Of a stretch of DNA of 64,000 nucleotides, positions 42,475 to 52,003 are shown in pieces. Under the pieces are notes generated by a model, which saw nothing but the letters and a program-made list of their open reading frames with translations, had not been told where the DNA came from and did not search any database. This DNA comes from an uncultured Eubacterium sp. (GTDB taxonomy: Bacteria > Bacillota > Clostridia > Lachnospirales > Lachnospiraceae): NCBI RefSeq assembly GCF_934295145.1, contig NZ_CAKRAS010000004.1:19632-83631 (forward strand), read 5' to 3'. The position numbers were made by a program, and so were the translations under genes. How positions within the stretch are numbered: the stretch's first letter is position 1; the number at the start of each line of letters is the position of its first letter.

Positions 42475-45012
42475 ATGAAAAACGTACTGAAGATATTTCG
42501 AAGAGATTTGAAGCGGCTGCTTCGAAATCGTGCGGCAGTGCTGGTACTGGGCGGCGTATGTCTGTTACCGTCGTTGTATGCATGGTTTAATATTGCGGCG
42601 AATATGGATCCCTATGGAAATACAAAAGGCATTAAGGTGGCTGTCGCAAATTGTGATGAGGGCGCCGATACAGCGCAGATGTCACTGGATGCGGGAGCCA
42701 CGATCATTGATAATCTGAAGGAAAATAAGAAGCTTGGCTGGACTTTTGTGGATGAGGAGAAAGCCATTGAGGGCGTAAAATCGGGTGCCTACTATGCAGC
42801 CATTGTTATTCCGGAGAATTTCAGTGATTCACTGCTGAGTATTTTATCCGGAGACGTTAAGAAGCCGCAGCTGGATTACTATATTAATGAAAAGAAAAAT
42901 GCAATTGCACCGAAGATCACAGATACGGGTGCCACGACATTGCAGCAGCAGATCAACGATACTTTTTCATCTGTGGCTTCTGAAGCGATTTCAGAGATGG
43001 TCAGTACATCTGCCGAAAACCTGACAGTGGATGTGGACAATACCAATTCGGAATTGCTCAGTTCTATTTCTGCTGTGCGGGAGAATCTGGCCGGTTATCA
43101 GAATGTGTTGGATCATTTCCGGGAAACAGTAGGAAGTTCGGATTCACTGATCCAGGATACCCTGTCTTCGTTGGAAAAGGTGAAAAAATCAGCTGCATCT
43201 GTATCTGATACGCTGGATCAGAGCACGGATCTGCTGGGGGAGAGCCGGAAGGCAGTTTCTGATTTTTCGGCGGTATTTTCTGACAGTCTGACAAGCGGAG
43301 ATCTGTTTTTGAATGATGCGTATATTACTGCATCGATCAAACTGGGAAATCTGGAATCGAAAGTGACCCAGGTGAATACATCTGTGGGTGGCGGCCTCGA
43401 TTCGGTGGCGGATTTAAATCAGAAAAATCAGCAGATTCTGGATGAACTTGCAAAATTGCAGGGAAGTATCGCAAACGATTCACAGATTTCAGCAACGATC
43501 ACAGAGCAGATCGCAAATCTGCAAAAGCAGAATCAGGAGATTGGCCAGGTGCTTGATTCTCTGGACAAAAGTAATTCAGCCATCGCAGATATGGTAACTA
43601 CTTCGCAAAATACCAGACAGAATCTGGAACAGATTATGGGAAACAGTCGGGATGATCTGAAAAATTACCGCAGTACTCTGACGCAGTCTACTGTTCCGCA
43701 GATCAGTCAGTCTCTGGATGGACTGGCAACGGTCAGTGGAGAAATGTCTGCAACATTATCAGGAATCACGCCGATGGTAGATCAGCTGAGCACGATGCTG
43801 CAGCAGCTGCAGACCAGTCTGGATGACAGCGTGAATGCGCTGACCAAAACTGGTTCTGCACTGGAGAAGGTCGATGCACAGCTGGAAACAGTACAGACGG
43901 ATATTAAGGCAATGCAAAGTTCTGAGGCTTATCAGGAAATTTTAGAACTGGAAGGCATTGATGCCGAGGCTATTTCCGATTTTATGGCATCTCCGGTGTC
44001 TATTAATTCTGAAGTGTTGTATGATGTGGAAAATTATGGAACCGGTATGACACCATTTTATACAAACCTTGCACTTTGGGTAGGCGGTCTGATTCTGGTT
44101 TCTATCCTAAAGCAGGAAGTGGATAAGGATGAGGAAGTATCTGATTTTTCCAATACCAGTGCATATTTCGGCAGATGGCTGCTGTTTGTTGTACTTGCAG
44201 TAATCCAGGGATTTATTGTCTGCATCGGTGATATTGTATTGTTGAAAGTGCAGTGTGTACACCCGGTACTGTTTGTGGCGAGTGGCATGTTCTGTTCGTT
44301 TATCTATGTAAATATTATTTTCGCAATGGCGCTTACGTTCAAGCATATCGGAAAAGCATTGGGTGTATTTCTGATCATTTTGCAGATTCCGGGTTCCTCC
44401 GGTACGTATCCGATCGAGATGATGCCTGGATTTTTCCAGAAACTTAATCCTTTCTTGCCATTTACGTATTCTATCCGTGGTATGCGTGAGTGCATCGCAG
44501 GATTTTACGAGAATACTTATGTGAAAAATATGGCAGTGATGTTTGTATTTTTAGCACTGGCGCTCTTTATTGGTCTGGTGCTCCGGCCGCTGCTGATGAA
44601 TCTGAATCATCTGTTTGACCGTCGTCTGGAAGAGACAGAAATGATGGTAGGTGAGACCGCCGGAAGTGAAAAACAGCTTCCGCAGATGCAGCTGATGCTT
44701 GAAATCTTGATGCGGGATGATTTGACAAAACGCCGTTTTCTGGAAAAATCCGGAAAGTTTGAATTGAAATATCCGAAAATGGTGCGCATTGGATTCGCGG
44801 GAATCCTTGTGATACCACTTGTATTTTTAATTTTATCCTTTGTATTACCGGCTAAATTTGTATTTCTGGTGCTCTGGATCATTTCACTGATCGCACTGGT
44901 AGTATATCTGATCTGTGTGGAGTATGTGCATGACCGTATTGTACGTCAGCTGGAGATGAGCGGACTGGAACCGGAAGAACTGGTAAAAAAGATTAAGGAG
45001 GGAGACATCTGA
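42475..45012 (+). CDS. YhgE/Pip-family membrane protein, first copy
   Basis: 845 residues from ATG 42475. N-terminal YhgE/Pip domain (FRRDLKRLLRNRAAVLVLGGVCLLPSLYAWFNIAANMDPYGNT) with one membrane helix, a long extracellular coiled-coil region (~190-500, Ser/Gln/Leu rich), then five or so C-terminal helices of ABC-2-permease type (VGGLILVSILKQEVD, GTYPIEMMPGFFQKLNPFLPFTYSIRGMRE). It also has an extra C-terminal pair of helices and a charged tail absent from the second copy. Pip is a phage receptor in Lactococcus; function here is unknown. Stop overlaps the next start (TGATG). Confidence 0.88.
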   Translation: MKNVLKIFRRDLKRLLRNRAAVLVLGGVCLLPSLYAWFNIAANMDPYGNTKGIKVAVANCDEGADTAQMSLDAGATIIDNLKENKKLGWTFVDEEKAIEGVKSGAYYAAIVIPENFSDSLLSILSGDVKKPQLDYYINEKKNAIAPKITDTGATTLQQQINDTFSSVASEAISEMVSTSAENLTVDVDNTNSELLSSISAVRENLAGYQNVLDHFRETVGSSDSLIQDTLSSLEKVKKSAASVSDTLDQSTDLLGESRKAVSDFSAVFSDSLTSGDLFLNDAYITASIKLGNLESKVTQVNTSVGGGLDSVADLNQKNQQILDELAKLQGSIANDSQISATITEQIANLQKQNQEIGQVLDSLDKSNSAIADMVTTSQNTRQNLEQIMGNSRDDLKNYRSTLTQSTVPQISQSLDGLATVSGEMSATLSGITPMVDQLSTMLQQLQTSLDDSVNALTKTGSALEKVDAQLETVQTDIKAMQSSEAYQEILELEGIDAEAISDFMASPVSINSEVLYDVENYGTGMTPFYTNLALWVGGLILVSILKQEVDKDEEVSDFSNTSAYFGRWLLFVVLAVIQGFIVCIGDIVLLKVQCVHPVLFVASGMFCSFIYVNIIFAMALTFKHIGKALGVFLIILQIPGSSGTYPIEMMPGFFQKLNPFLPFTYSIRGMRECIAGFYENTYVKNMAVMFVFLALALFIGLVLRPLLMNLNHLFDRRLEETEMMVGETAGSEKQLPQMQLMLEILMRDDLTKRRFLEKSGKFELKYPKMVRIGFAGILVIPLVFLILSFVLPAKFVFLVLWIISLIALVVYLICVEYVHDRIVRQLEMSGLEPEELVKKIKEGDI

Positions 45013-47192
45013 TGAAAAATGTATGGAAAATTTTTCAGCGGGATATGATGCGTATCCGCAATAATGTCATTGCGCTGGTTGTCATCATTGGTATCAGTGT
45101 CGTTCCCTGCCTGTATGCGTGGTTCAATATTGCAGCCAGCTGGGATCCGTATTCCAACACCGGAAATCTGAAGGTGGCTGTAGCCAGCGTAGATGAAGGA
45201 TATGAGGGAAGTCTGATTCCGATTGAAATCAATATCGGTGATAAAGTGTTGTCTGCTTTGCGGGAAAATACCCAGATGGAGTGGGTGTTTACCACAGAGG
45301 AAAAAGCTACCAGTGGAGTGAAATCCGGAAAATATTATGCAGCGATCGTGATTCCGAAGGATTTCAGTAACAAGATGATGAGTGTTTTTTCTGAAAAGGT
45401 GGAAAAACCGGAGATTACATATTATTCCAATGCCAAGGAAAATGCCATTGCACCGAAGGTAACAGATAAAGGAGCCGGTGCAGTGCAGCGTCAGGTAAAT
45501 GAGGTATTTATCGAGACGGTTTCAGATACAACACTGACGGTACTGCAGGCAGTTTCCAATATGACACAAGCCAGTGGTGCGGAGACGATCGTGGCTAATC
45601 TGAATACAAACCTGAATCAGATTGCAGGAGATCTGACCGCTTCTGCCGGTTTGCTGGAATCTTTTTCGGATATGACAGGTTCCGCGCAGAAACTGCTGCA
45701 TTCTACTACGGAATTTCTGCAAACTGCGCAAGAGCAGACGAAGGAGAGCAGGCAGACATTTCAGGAGACATCAAAAACATTTTCCAGTCTGGATGATTCC
45801 ATGGATGCGGCCGCAGACAGTGTTGGAACAGCACTGAAATCTGCAGAAAATGTGTATGATCAGATGGATCAGGTGATTTCAGATGCTTTTGAAGATGAGA
45901 ATGCGGATGCACAGCAGATCGCATCCACGCTGGATACGCTGGCCGGTCAGGTAGGAAATGTGGTGACTGCCTATACTTCAGTCCGGGACTCTGTAGCAGC
46001 AGTTGCAGATAAATATCCGGAGACATCCCCACTAGTTGACGCAATTGTGGTTCGGATGGATACTTCCATTCAGCAGCAGAAAAATCTGCAAAGTGAGTTA
46101 CAAAACAGTGCAAAAGGCCTGCGGGATACCACAACCGATCTGAGTACTGCCCGGAGTGAGTTAAAGGATCTGACAGCAAAGAATCAGGAAAATATATCCG
46201 GTGTGTCTGCAAGTTATAAATCTTCGGTACAGAAATCATTAAATCAGCTGTCAGCGTCCCTGACATCTTCCAAACAGGAGATTTCCGGTTTGCTGTCGCA
46301 GCTGGATCAGAGTGCCAGCGGCATTTATAAACTGACAGATACAGCAGATTCTGATCTGTCAGAAATCCAGAAAGTACTGGGAGATTCTGCTGAACTGCTG
46401 ACGGCAGCTTCTGACCGGATTGCAGATACGACAGCAAAGCTGGATGAGATGGAAGCGAGCGGAGATTTTTCAGAACTGAAATCTTTGATTTCCGGGGATA
46501 AATCTGCAATCAGTACATTTTTGGCAGCGCCTGTCTCACTGGATACGCACAAGATATATGAAATTGCTAATTATGGTTCTTCTATGGCTCCGTTTTATTC
46601 CGTATTGTCGATCTGGATCGGTGGCATTGTTCTGGTAGCGATGCTGAAAGTCAATGTATCTGAGAATTGCACGAAAGGATTAAAAAATGTCAAGCTGCAT
46701 CAGATTTATTTCGGACGTTTTATTACATTTATGATCGTTGGTTTGTTCCAGAGTACATTGATCGCTTTAGGTGATCTGCTCTATCTGGGGATTCAGTGTG
46801 AGCATCCGTTTTTGTTCCTGCTGGGCTGCTGGTTCTCAAGCCTGGTATTTGTAAACATTATTTATACGCTGACGGTGTCGCTGGGAGACATTGGAAAAGC
46901 GGTCAGCGTCATTCTGCTGGTTGTGCAGGTAGCCGGAACCGGTGGAACCTTCCCGATCGAGGTAGCGCCGTCCTTCTTCCGTGCGGTTTATCCGCTACTT
47001 CCATTTACACACAGTATGGCTGCGCTGCGGGAGACGGTGGGAGGCATGTATGGCATGAATTACTGGATCGATCTTGGAAAACTTGCAATATTCTTAGGTA
47101 TTTCCCTGATCGTCGGGCTGGTGCTTCGCAAACCGATCATCAAGGCAAATGATGCTTTTACAGAAAAACTGGAAGAGACAAAGCTTATGTAA
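45012..47192 (+). CDS. YhgE/Pip-family membrane protein, second copy
   Basis: 726 residues, paralogous to the preceding gene (FQRDMMRIRNNVIALVVIIGISVVPCLYAWFNIAASWDPYSNTG; GGTFPIEVAPSFFRAVYPLLPFTHSMAALRE). Same order: helix, large extracellular coiled coil, cluster of C-terminal helices. Start overlaps the upstream stop by one nt, so the two are coupled and may form a heteromer. No transporter ATPase is adjacent. Confidence 0.9.
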   Translation: MKNVWKIFQRDMMRIRNNVIALVVIIGISVVPCLYAWFNIAASWDPYSNTGNLKVAVASVDEGYEGSLIPIEINIGDKVLSALRENTQMEWVFTTEEKATSGVKSGKYYAAIVIPKDFSNKMMSVFSEKVEKPEITYYSNAKENAIAPKVTDKGAGAVQRQVNEVFIETVSDTTLTVLQAVSNMTQASGAETIVANLNTNLNQIAGDLTASAGLLESFSDMTGSAQKLLHSTTEFLQTAQEQTKESRQTFQETSKTFSSLDDSMDAAADSVGTALKSAENVYDQMDQVISDAFEDENADAQQIASTLDTLAGQVGNVVTAYTSVRDSVAAVADKYPETSPLVDAIVVRMDTSIQQQKNLQSELQNSAKGLRDTTTDLSTARSELKDLTAKNQENISGVSASYKSSVQKSLNQLSASLTSSKQEISGLLSQLDQSASGIYKLTDTADSDLSEIQKVLGDSAELLTAASDRIADTTAKLDEMEASGDFSELKSLISGDKSAISTFLAAPVSLDTHKIYEIANYGSSMAPFYSVLSIWIGGIVLVAMLKVNVSENCTKGLKNVKLHQIYFGRFITFMIVGLFQSTLIALGDLLYLGIQCEHPFLFLLGCWFSSLVFVNIIYTLTVSLGDIGKAVSVILLVVQVAGTGGTFPIEVAPSFFRAVYPLLPFTHSMAALRETVGGMYGMNYWIDLGKLAIFLGISLIVGLVLRKPIIKANDAFTEKLEETKLM

Positions 47193-47243
47193 TGCTCCAG
47201 GTGGATGTAAATTTACGGAAATTATGTTCATGAATATAAAAAG

Positions 47244-47291
47244 AAATCCCCGTTGTTACTGAAAGATATAAGTAACAGCGGGGATTTTTTG
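47244..47291. terminator. Terminator between yhgE/pip and the PucR gene
   Basis: AAATCCCCGTTGTTACT pairs with AGTAACAGCGGGGATTTTTT. It serves the plus strand well and possibly the convergent gene. Confidence 0.9.
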
Positions 47292-47307
47292 TGAATAACC
47301 GTTCTTT

Positions 47308-48891
47308 TTACAGATTATCTTCGTGATCATTCATATAAGAAAGAATAAAAGCAATGTGCGCCTGATAATCTTCGCATTCGTTCTGCATAATGGAAACCGC
47401 TTTTTTTACTTTATTCAGTACCGTATTGCGGTGCTGGAAAATAGCGGTGGCCGTCTGGTTGATATTTCGTCCGTTTTTCAGAAATTGCATAAAAATATAA
47501 CACAGATCGCCGTTGTGGGTTTCATCGTACTGGCGCAGCACTTCGTAGCAGGGAGAAGCCATGATTTTGTCCATACCGGCTTTTTTTAATTCCTGCAGAA
47601 GATACCGGGTGTAACTGCTGGAAAAATGATAAAAAGCGGGAGTACTGTTCTCTGAACCGCTGGTAGCAAGATTCAATGCTTCTCTGGCCTGGATAGCGGC
47701 AGTTGGCAGATCCATCAGGGAGAAGAAGGTATTGCTGATGCCGCACTCAAAGTACCGGTTCCGGAAGTTTTTCTGGAAAATCGTTTCTTCTTCCGGCGTC
47801 AGGAAGGTGGCATAGCTTTCGTTCTCGCTGTTATTTTTCAATATATAAAGAGTGTTTTGATATACAAATGGTTTCAACTGCGGAATCGAGGTCCGCAGAT
47901 TCCAGCTGACAAAGGAAAAAGGAAGATCCTGTTCCCCGTTGTAGCGGATGACCGCGAGCATAAAGCGCCCATTCATGGTCAGATCGGGAATATAACCAAG
48001 CTGATCCTCAATCTGTTGCTGCGGGGTCTCCGGATGCTCTAAAATATCGTGGAAGACCGGCTCATAAATTTCAGAAGAAGACCGGTTGGTAAAACGTTTC
48101 TGCTGGAAAAACAGCTGCAGGTTTTCGGTCACGATATTCATCAGATAGAGGTAATTTGTCCTCGGATGAACGGCACAGTGAAAAATCAGTGCATAGCCGA
48201 CGGTATGATTGTTTGCTTTGAAGCGGTACATCATACTGTAGTAGCAGTCATGGGTGGTCAGACTGTACCAGCTGACCAGCGGATTTTCCGTCTGCTCTGA
48301 GGTGGAGATGAGTCCGTCCTGACGCAGCCGCTCCATGATCTGTGGTGTCACATAACCGGCAGACAGAATGGATTCCATGATCGGATCACTGACTTCCGGA
48401 TTTTTGAGGTAACCAAGGATAGAGTAATTGCGATCCAGTACCACCATCGGGTGAACAAGAAAATCTCTCGACAGGTTCAAAAGATCCTGCAGGGATTTTT
48501 GCTGGATCAGCATCAGATGAAAGTTTTTGTCCCAGACATCAAAATCATGAAAGATCTTCAAAATCCGATTGAACACAAGCGGAAAAGACTCGTCGGTATA
48601 CAAAAGAATCATGGAAAGACCGGATGGAAAATCGGATGTATGGAGTTTTTCATCCTGACAGATACACAGGAACGTACAGTTTGACTGCAGATTCTGGTCT
48701 GAAGTCCGGCTTAAAGCTGTTAAAAGCACCTGATCTGCAACCAGATAGAGTTCATTTTCATAAGTTCCGGCAAGCTGCGTCTGATCAAAAAGCTGTACAC
48801 CGTCAAAGCTGCAGGTCAGATCAATATTCCGGCTTTCATATATGCTGTTGGCAGAAAGCTGATATAAAAGTACGTTTAATGGTATCCGCAT
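47308..48891 (-). CDS. PucR/CdaR-type transcriptional regulator
   Basis: 527 residues from the ATG at 48891 (minus-strand AGGAG 7 nt upstream); the longer frame to 48960 has no site. N-terminal PucR-like sensory region, a central GGDEF-like/linker region, and a C-terminal PucR HTH_30 domain (LCYIFMQFLKNGRNINQTATAIFQHRNTVLNKVKKAVSI). Such proteins often control metabolic genes beside them. It is divergent from the formate transporter/dehydrogenase cluster, with the IR at 49046 between them, so it is the likely regulator. Confidence 0.85.
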   Translation of the reverse strand: MRIPLNVLLYQLSANSIYESRNIDLTCSFDGVQLFDQTQLAGTYENELYLVADQVLLTALSRTSDQNLQSNCTFLCICQDEKLHTSDFPSGLSMILLYTDESFPLVFNRILKIFHDFDVWDKNFHLMLIQQKSLQDLLNLSRDFLVHPMVVLDRNYSILGYLKNPEVSDPIMESILSAGYVTPQIMERLRQDGLISTSEQTENPLVSWYSLTTHDCYYSMMYRFKANNHTVGYALIFHCAVHPRTNYLYLMNIVTENLQLFFQQKRFTNRSSSEIYEPVFHDILEHPETPQQQIEDQLGYIPDLTMNGRFMLAVIRYNGEQDLPFSFVSWNLRTSIPQLKPFVYQNTLYILKNNSENESYATFLTPEEETIFQKNFRNRYFECGISNTFFSLMDLPTAAIQAREALNLATSGSENSTPAFYHFSSSYTRYLLQELKKAGMDKIMASPCYEVLRQYDETHNGDLCYIFMQFLKNGRNINQTATAIFQHRNTVLNKVKKAVSIMQNECEDYQAHIAFILSYMNDHEDNL

Positions 48892-49045
48892 AAAAATTCT
48901 CCTGTATGATTTGTCACATGGCAAAAATGCTGTGATCTTATCATTTGAATATTTGAACATCTGTCAGTTGAAAAACAGATGACGCTCATGCGCTCATTAT
49001 ACCACGATATGCAAATGTGTGAATAGCATATTTTTAAAGTATATT

Positions 49046-49084
49046 TTTGTATTTATTGACATACAAAGATGAGATGTATTGTAT
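49046..49084. promoter_or_regulatory. Divergent promoter region with inverted repeat
   Basis: TTTGTAT (49046-49052) and ATACAAA (49061-49067) form an inverted repeat overlapping a TTGACA -35 box (49056-49061) that faces the formate genes. A TGTATT-like -10 follows at ~49080. Candidate operator for the divergent PucR protein. Confidence 0.5.
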
Positions 49085-49130
49085 TAATATAGATACAAAA
49101 GTACAAGGAGTATAAATGGGAGGTATAATC

Positions 49131-49961
49131 ATGAACTTTTTTACACCGGCCGAAGTGGCCAAAAATTACATCGCAACCGGAAAAGGTAAGGTAAATACAC
49201 CGATTCCGAAAATGATCATCCTTGCGATCCTGGCAGGTGCATTCATCGGATTTGGTGGTGTCGGAGCAACCACCGTTGCAGTGTCCATCACAGAACCGTC
49301 TCTTGGAAAATTTATTGGAGCCTGTGTATTCCCGGGTGGGCTGACGATGGTTCTGATCGCTGGAAGTGAACTATTCACCGGTAACTGTCTGTTGACGATT
49401 CCGCTTCTGGAGAAAGAGATCACTGTAAGCCAGATGCTGAAAAACTGGGTGATCGTGTACATCGGCAACCTGATCGGTGGAATCCTGGTAGGTGCAGGCG
49501 TTGCGTTCAGTCATCAGCCGTCTCTGTTTGGAAATGGAATGGCCGTATCGGTATTATCTACGGCAGTAAGCAAATGTTCCATGCCGTTTAGTGATGCATT
49601 TATCAAAGGCATTCTCTGTAACTTCCTGGTATGTACCGCTGTATGGATTTCCTTTGCGGCAAAGGAAGTAGTCAGCAAGATCGTGGGGCTGTTTTTCCCG
49701 ATCATGATGTTTGTGCTCTGTGGATTTGAGCATAGTATCGCAAATATGTATTACATCAGTGCAGGCCTTTTTGCAAAAACAAATGCAGTTTATGTACAGG
49801 CAGCCACGGATGCGGGAGTGGATCTGACAAATCTGACCTGGGGCAATTTCTTTGGTAAAAATCTGTTGCCGGTTTCCCTTGGAAATATCGTAGGCGGTGC
49901 AGTTTGTATCGGATGCGCGTACTGGTTTATTTATATCAGAAAAAATAAAGCAGATGCGTAA
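49131..49961 (+). CDS. Formate/nitrite transporter (FNT) family protein, probable formate channel
   Basis: 276 residues from ATG 49131 (GGGAGGT 6-7 nt upstream); ATG 49116 also has AAGGAG but adds residues outside the usual family start MNFFTPAEVAKNYI. Six helices; FNT features GGVGATT..., GSELFTGNCLL and CNFLVCTAVWISFAAKE. First gene of the cluster with formate dehydrogenase, so formate is the likely substrate, either uptake or release. Confidence 0.92.
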   Translation: MNFFTPAEVAKNYIATGKGKVNTPIPKMIILAILAGAFIGFGGVGATTVAVSITEPSLGKFIGACVFPGGLTMVLIAGSELFTGNCLLTIPLLEKEITVSQMLKNWVIVYIGNLIGGILVGAGVAFSHQPSLFGNGMAVSVLSTAVSKCSMPFSDAFIKGILCNFLVCTAVWISFAAKEVVSKIVGLFFPIMMFVLCGFEHSIANMYYISAGLFAKTNAVYVQAATDAGVDLTNLTWGNFFGKNLLPVSLGNIVGGAVCIGCAYWFIYIRKNKADA

Positions 49962-50064
49962 GAACAGAACTGATCAGTTGAGAATGCTTTTCAAAAATGT
50001 ATGGATTGCACAAATTCAAATACAAAATAGTGCTTTTGGCATATGCTGAGAGCACCTTTTGTTC

Positions 50065-50108
50065 GTTATAATAGATACATTACAGTATCCTGTTGCGATA
50101 CTGGTTAG
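50065..50108 (+). promoter_or_regulatory. TATAAT box and CAGTATC hairpin before the oxidoreductase gene
   Basis: TATAAT at 50068-50074 lacks a good -35. CAGTATC-CTGTTGC-GATACTG (50088-50108) follows directly and ends at the ribosome binding site AGGAGG. It may be an operator or a translational control hairpin. Confidence 0.4.
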
Positions 50109-50124
50109 GAGGGATATTAAAGAA

Positions 50125-51963
50125 ATGAGTAAGATTTATCTTGCCGGAAAGCACAGCCGTGATGTGATCATCGGGGACCTGTTAGAGAAATTCTCCAGAA
50201 AAGTAGAAGTCTACCCGCCTGGAACATGTCCGTTAACCGTACAGTTATCACTGCTGCACGCTTCTATGAATCAAACCTGTGGAAAATGTGTGCCATGTCG
50301 TGATGGTCTTCCACAGCTTGCAAAACTGTTAGAGCAGATCCTGAATGGTGTTGGAACCATGGAAATGCTGGATGAGATGAAAGAAATCGCCATTATGATC
50401 CGTGATTCTGCAGACTGTGCCATTGGTTATCAGTCCGCCATCGAAGTATTGGAAGGACTTGAGACCTTTGCCTCTGAGTATGAGAGCCATATCAAGGCGC
50501 ACGAATGTCCGCAGAACGTGGGACAGAAGATTCCATGTGTAACACTCTGCCCGGCGCATGTCGACATTCCGGGTTACATTGCACATGTACATGAAGGAAA
50601 CTATGCAGAGGCCATCAACTTGATCCGCCGGGACAATCCGTTACCGACGGCCTGTGCCATGATCTGTGAGCATCCGTGTGAGGAGCGCTGCCGTAGAAAT
50701 CTGATCGACGATTCCATCAACATCCGCGGTATCAAAAAATATGCGGTAGATCAGATTGCAGCAGATCAGGTAGCAGTTCCGAAGGCCAATGTGTCTACCG
50801 GCAAAAAAGTTGCCGTTATCGGCGGCGGCCCGGCCGGAATGACAGCAGCATATTTCCTGTCTCTGATGGGGCACAAAGTAACTGTTTATGAAGCAAAAGA
50901 ACGCTTAGGCGGCATGCTGATGTACGGAATCCCGAATTACCGATTCCCGAAAGACCGCATGGATGAGGATATGAACGCCATCCTTTCCACCGGAAATATT
51001 GAAGTAAAATATAATACAAACGTAGGTGTGGATATTTCCATCGAGGAAGTAAGAAACAGCCATGATGCAATGTTTGTTGCCATCGGTGCACAGAAGGGTA
51101 AAAAACTCCGTCTGGACAACATTGATGCAAATAACGTATTTTCCGCAGTAGAAATGCTGGATGAGATCGGACATGGCCATCGCCCGGATTACACCGGAAA
51201 GACTGTTGCCGTTATCGGTGGTGGAAACGTAGCTATGGATGCTGCTCGAAGCGCACTCCGCTGCGGTGCAAAAGATGTCCGCATTGTATACAGAAGACGT
51301 CAGGAAGATATGACTGCTCTGGATACCGAAATCGAGTCTGCAGTTATGGAAGGTATCGAACTGATGCTCCTTCAGGCTCCAAAGAGCATTGAAAAGAATG
51401 AAAACGGCGATTGCTGTGCACTCTGGGTACAGCCTCAGATGATCGGCGCATACCGTGGTGGCAGACCGTCACCGGTAGATTCTGCATCCAAAGATCCGCT
51501 GAGAGTCCCGTGTGATGTTGTGCTGATCGCTGTTGGTCAGGATATCGTCAGCGAACCGTTCGAGGAGTTTGGAATGCCGGCAGAATGGCATGTATTCAAG
51601 GCAGGACTCGATACTGCTGTAGAAGGTATGCCGGGTGTATTTGTCGGCGGTGACTGTGCAACAGGACCGGCAACGGCAATTAAAGCAATCGCAGCCGGAA
51701 AAGTTGCAGCACACAATATCGATGAATATCTTGGTTACCATCATACGTTAAACTGTGGTGTGGAAGCACCGGAAGCAAGAGAGAACAACCGTGTTCCGAC
51801 TGGCCGTGTCAATATTGGCGAGCGCCCGGCTTATGAGAGAAAACACGATTTTGAGCATGTAGAATGCCCGATGACTCATGAGGAAGCAATTCAGGAGTCC
51901 GGCAGATGCTTGAGATGTGATGTATTCGGATGCGGTAAGCTTCAGGATGCCATCGACAAATAA
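50125..51963 (+). CDS. NuoF-cluster/GltD-type fused NAD(P)H oxidoreductase subunit
   Basis: 612 residues from ATG 50125. Residues ~30-130 match the C-terminal 4Fe-4S segment of NuoF/HydB (CGKCVPCRDGLPQL, then a distant Cys in SADCAIG) without its FMN domain. The rest is a GltD/glutamate-synthase-beta type protein: N-terminal Fe-S motifs (CVTLCPAHVDIPGYI, CAMICEHPCEERCRR), an FAD site (KKVAVIGGGPAGMTAAY), an NAD(P) site (KTVAVIGGGNVAMDAAR) and VFVGGDCATGPATAIKAIA. Probably carries electrons between NAD(P)H and the formate dehydrogenase that follows 40 nt downstream. Confidence 0.88.
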   Translation: MSKIYLAGKHSRDVIIGDLLEKFSRKVEVYPPGTCPLTVQLSLLHASMNQTCGKCVPCRDGLPQLAKLLEQILNGVGTMEMLDEMKEIAIMIRDSADCAIGYQSAIEVLEGLETFASEYESHIKAHECPQNVGQKIPCVTLCPAHVDIPGYIAHVHEGNYAEAINLIRRDNPLPTACAMICEHPCEERCRRNLIDDSINIRGIKKYAVDQIAADQVAVPKANVSTGKKVAVIGGGPAGMTAAYFLSLMGHKVTVYEAKERLGGMLMYGIPNYRFPKDRMDEDMNAILSTGNIEVKYNTNVGVDISIEEVRNSHDAMFVAIGAQKGKKLRLDNIDANNVFSAVEMLDEIGHGHRPDYTGKTVAVIGGGNVAMDAARSALRCGAKDVRIVYRRRQEDMTALDTEIESAVMEGIELMLLQAPKSIEKNENGDCCALWVQPQMIGAYRGGRPSPVDSASKDPLRVPCDVVLIAVGQDIVSEPFEEFGMPAEWHVFKAGLDTAVEGMPGVFVGGDCATGPATAIKAIAAGKVAAHNIDEYLGYHHTLNCGVEAPEARENNRVPTGRVNIGERPAYERKHDFEHVECPMTHEEAIQESGRCLRCDVFGCGKLQDAIDK

Positions 51964-52003
51964 TACGGAAAATGTTCAAGTTTATATATGGAGGTAATAA
52001 CAG

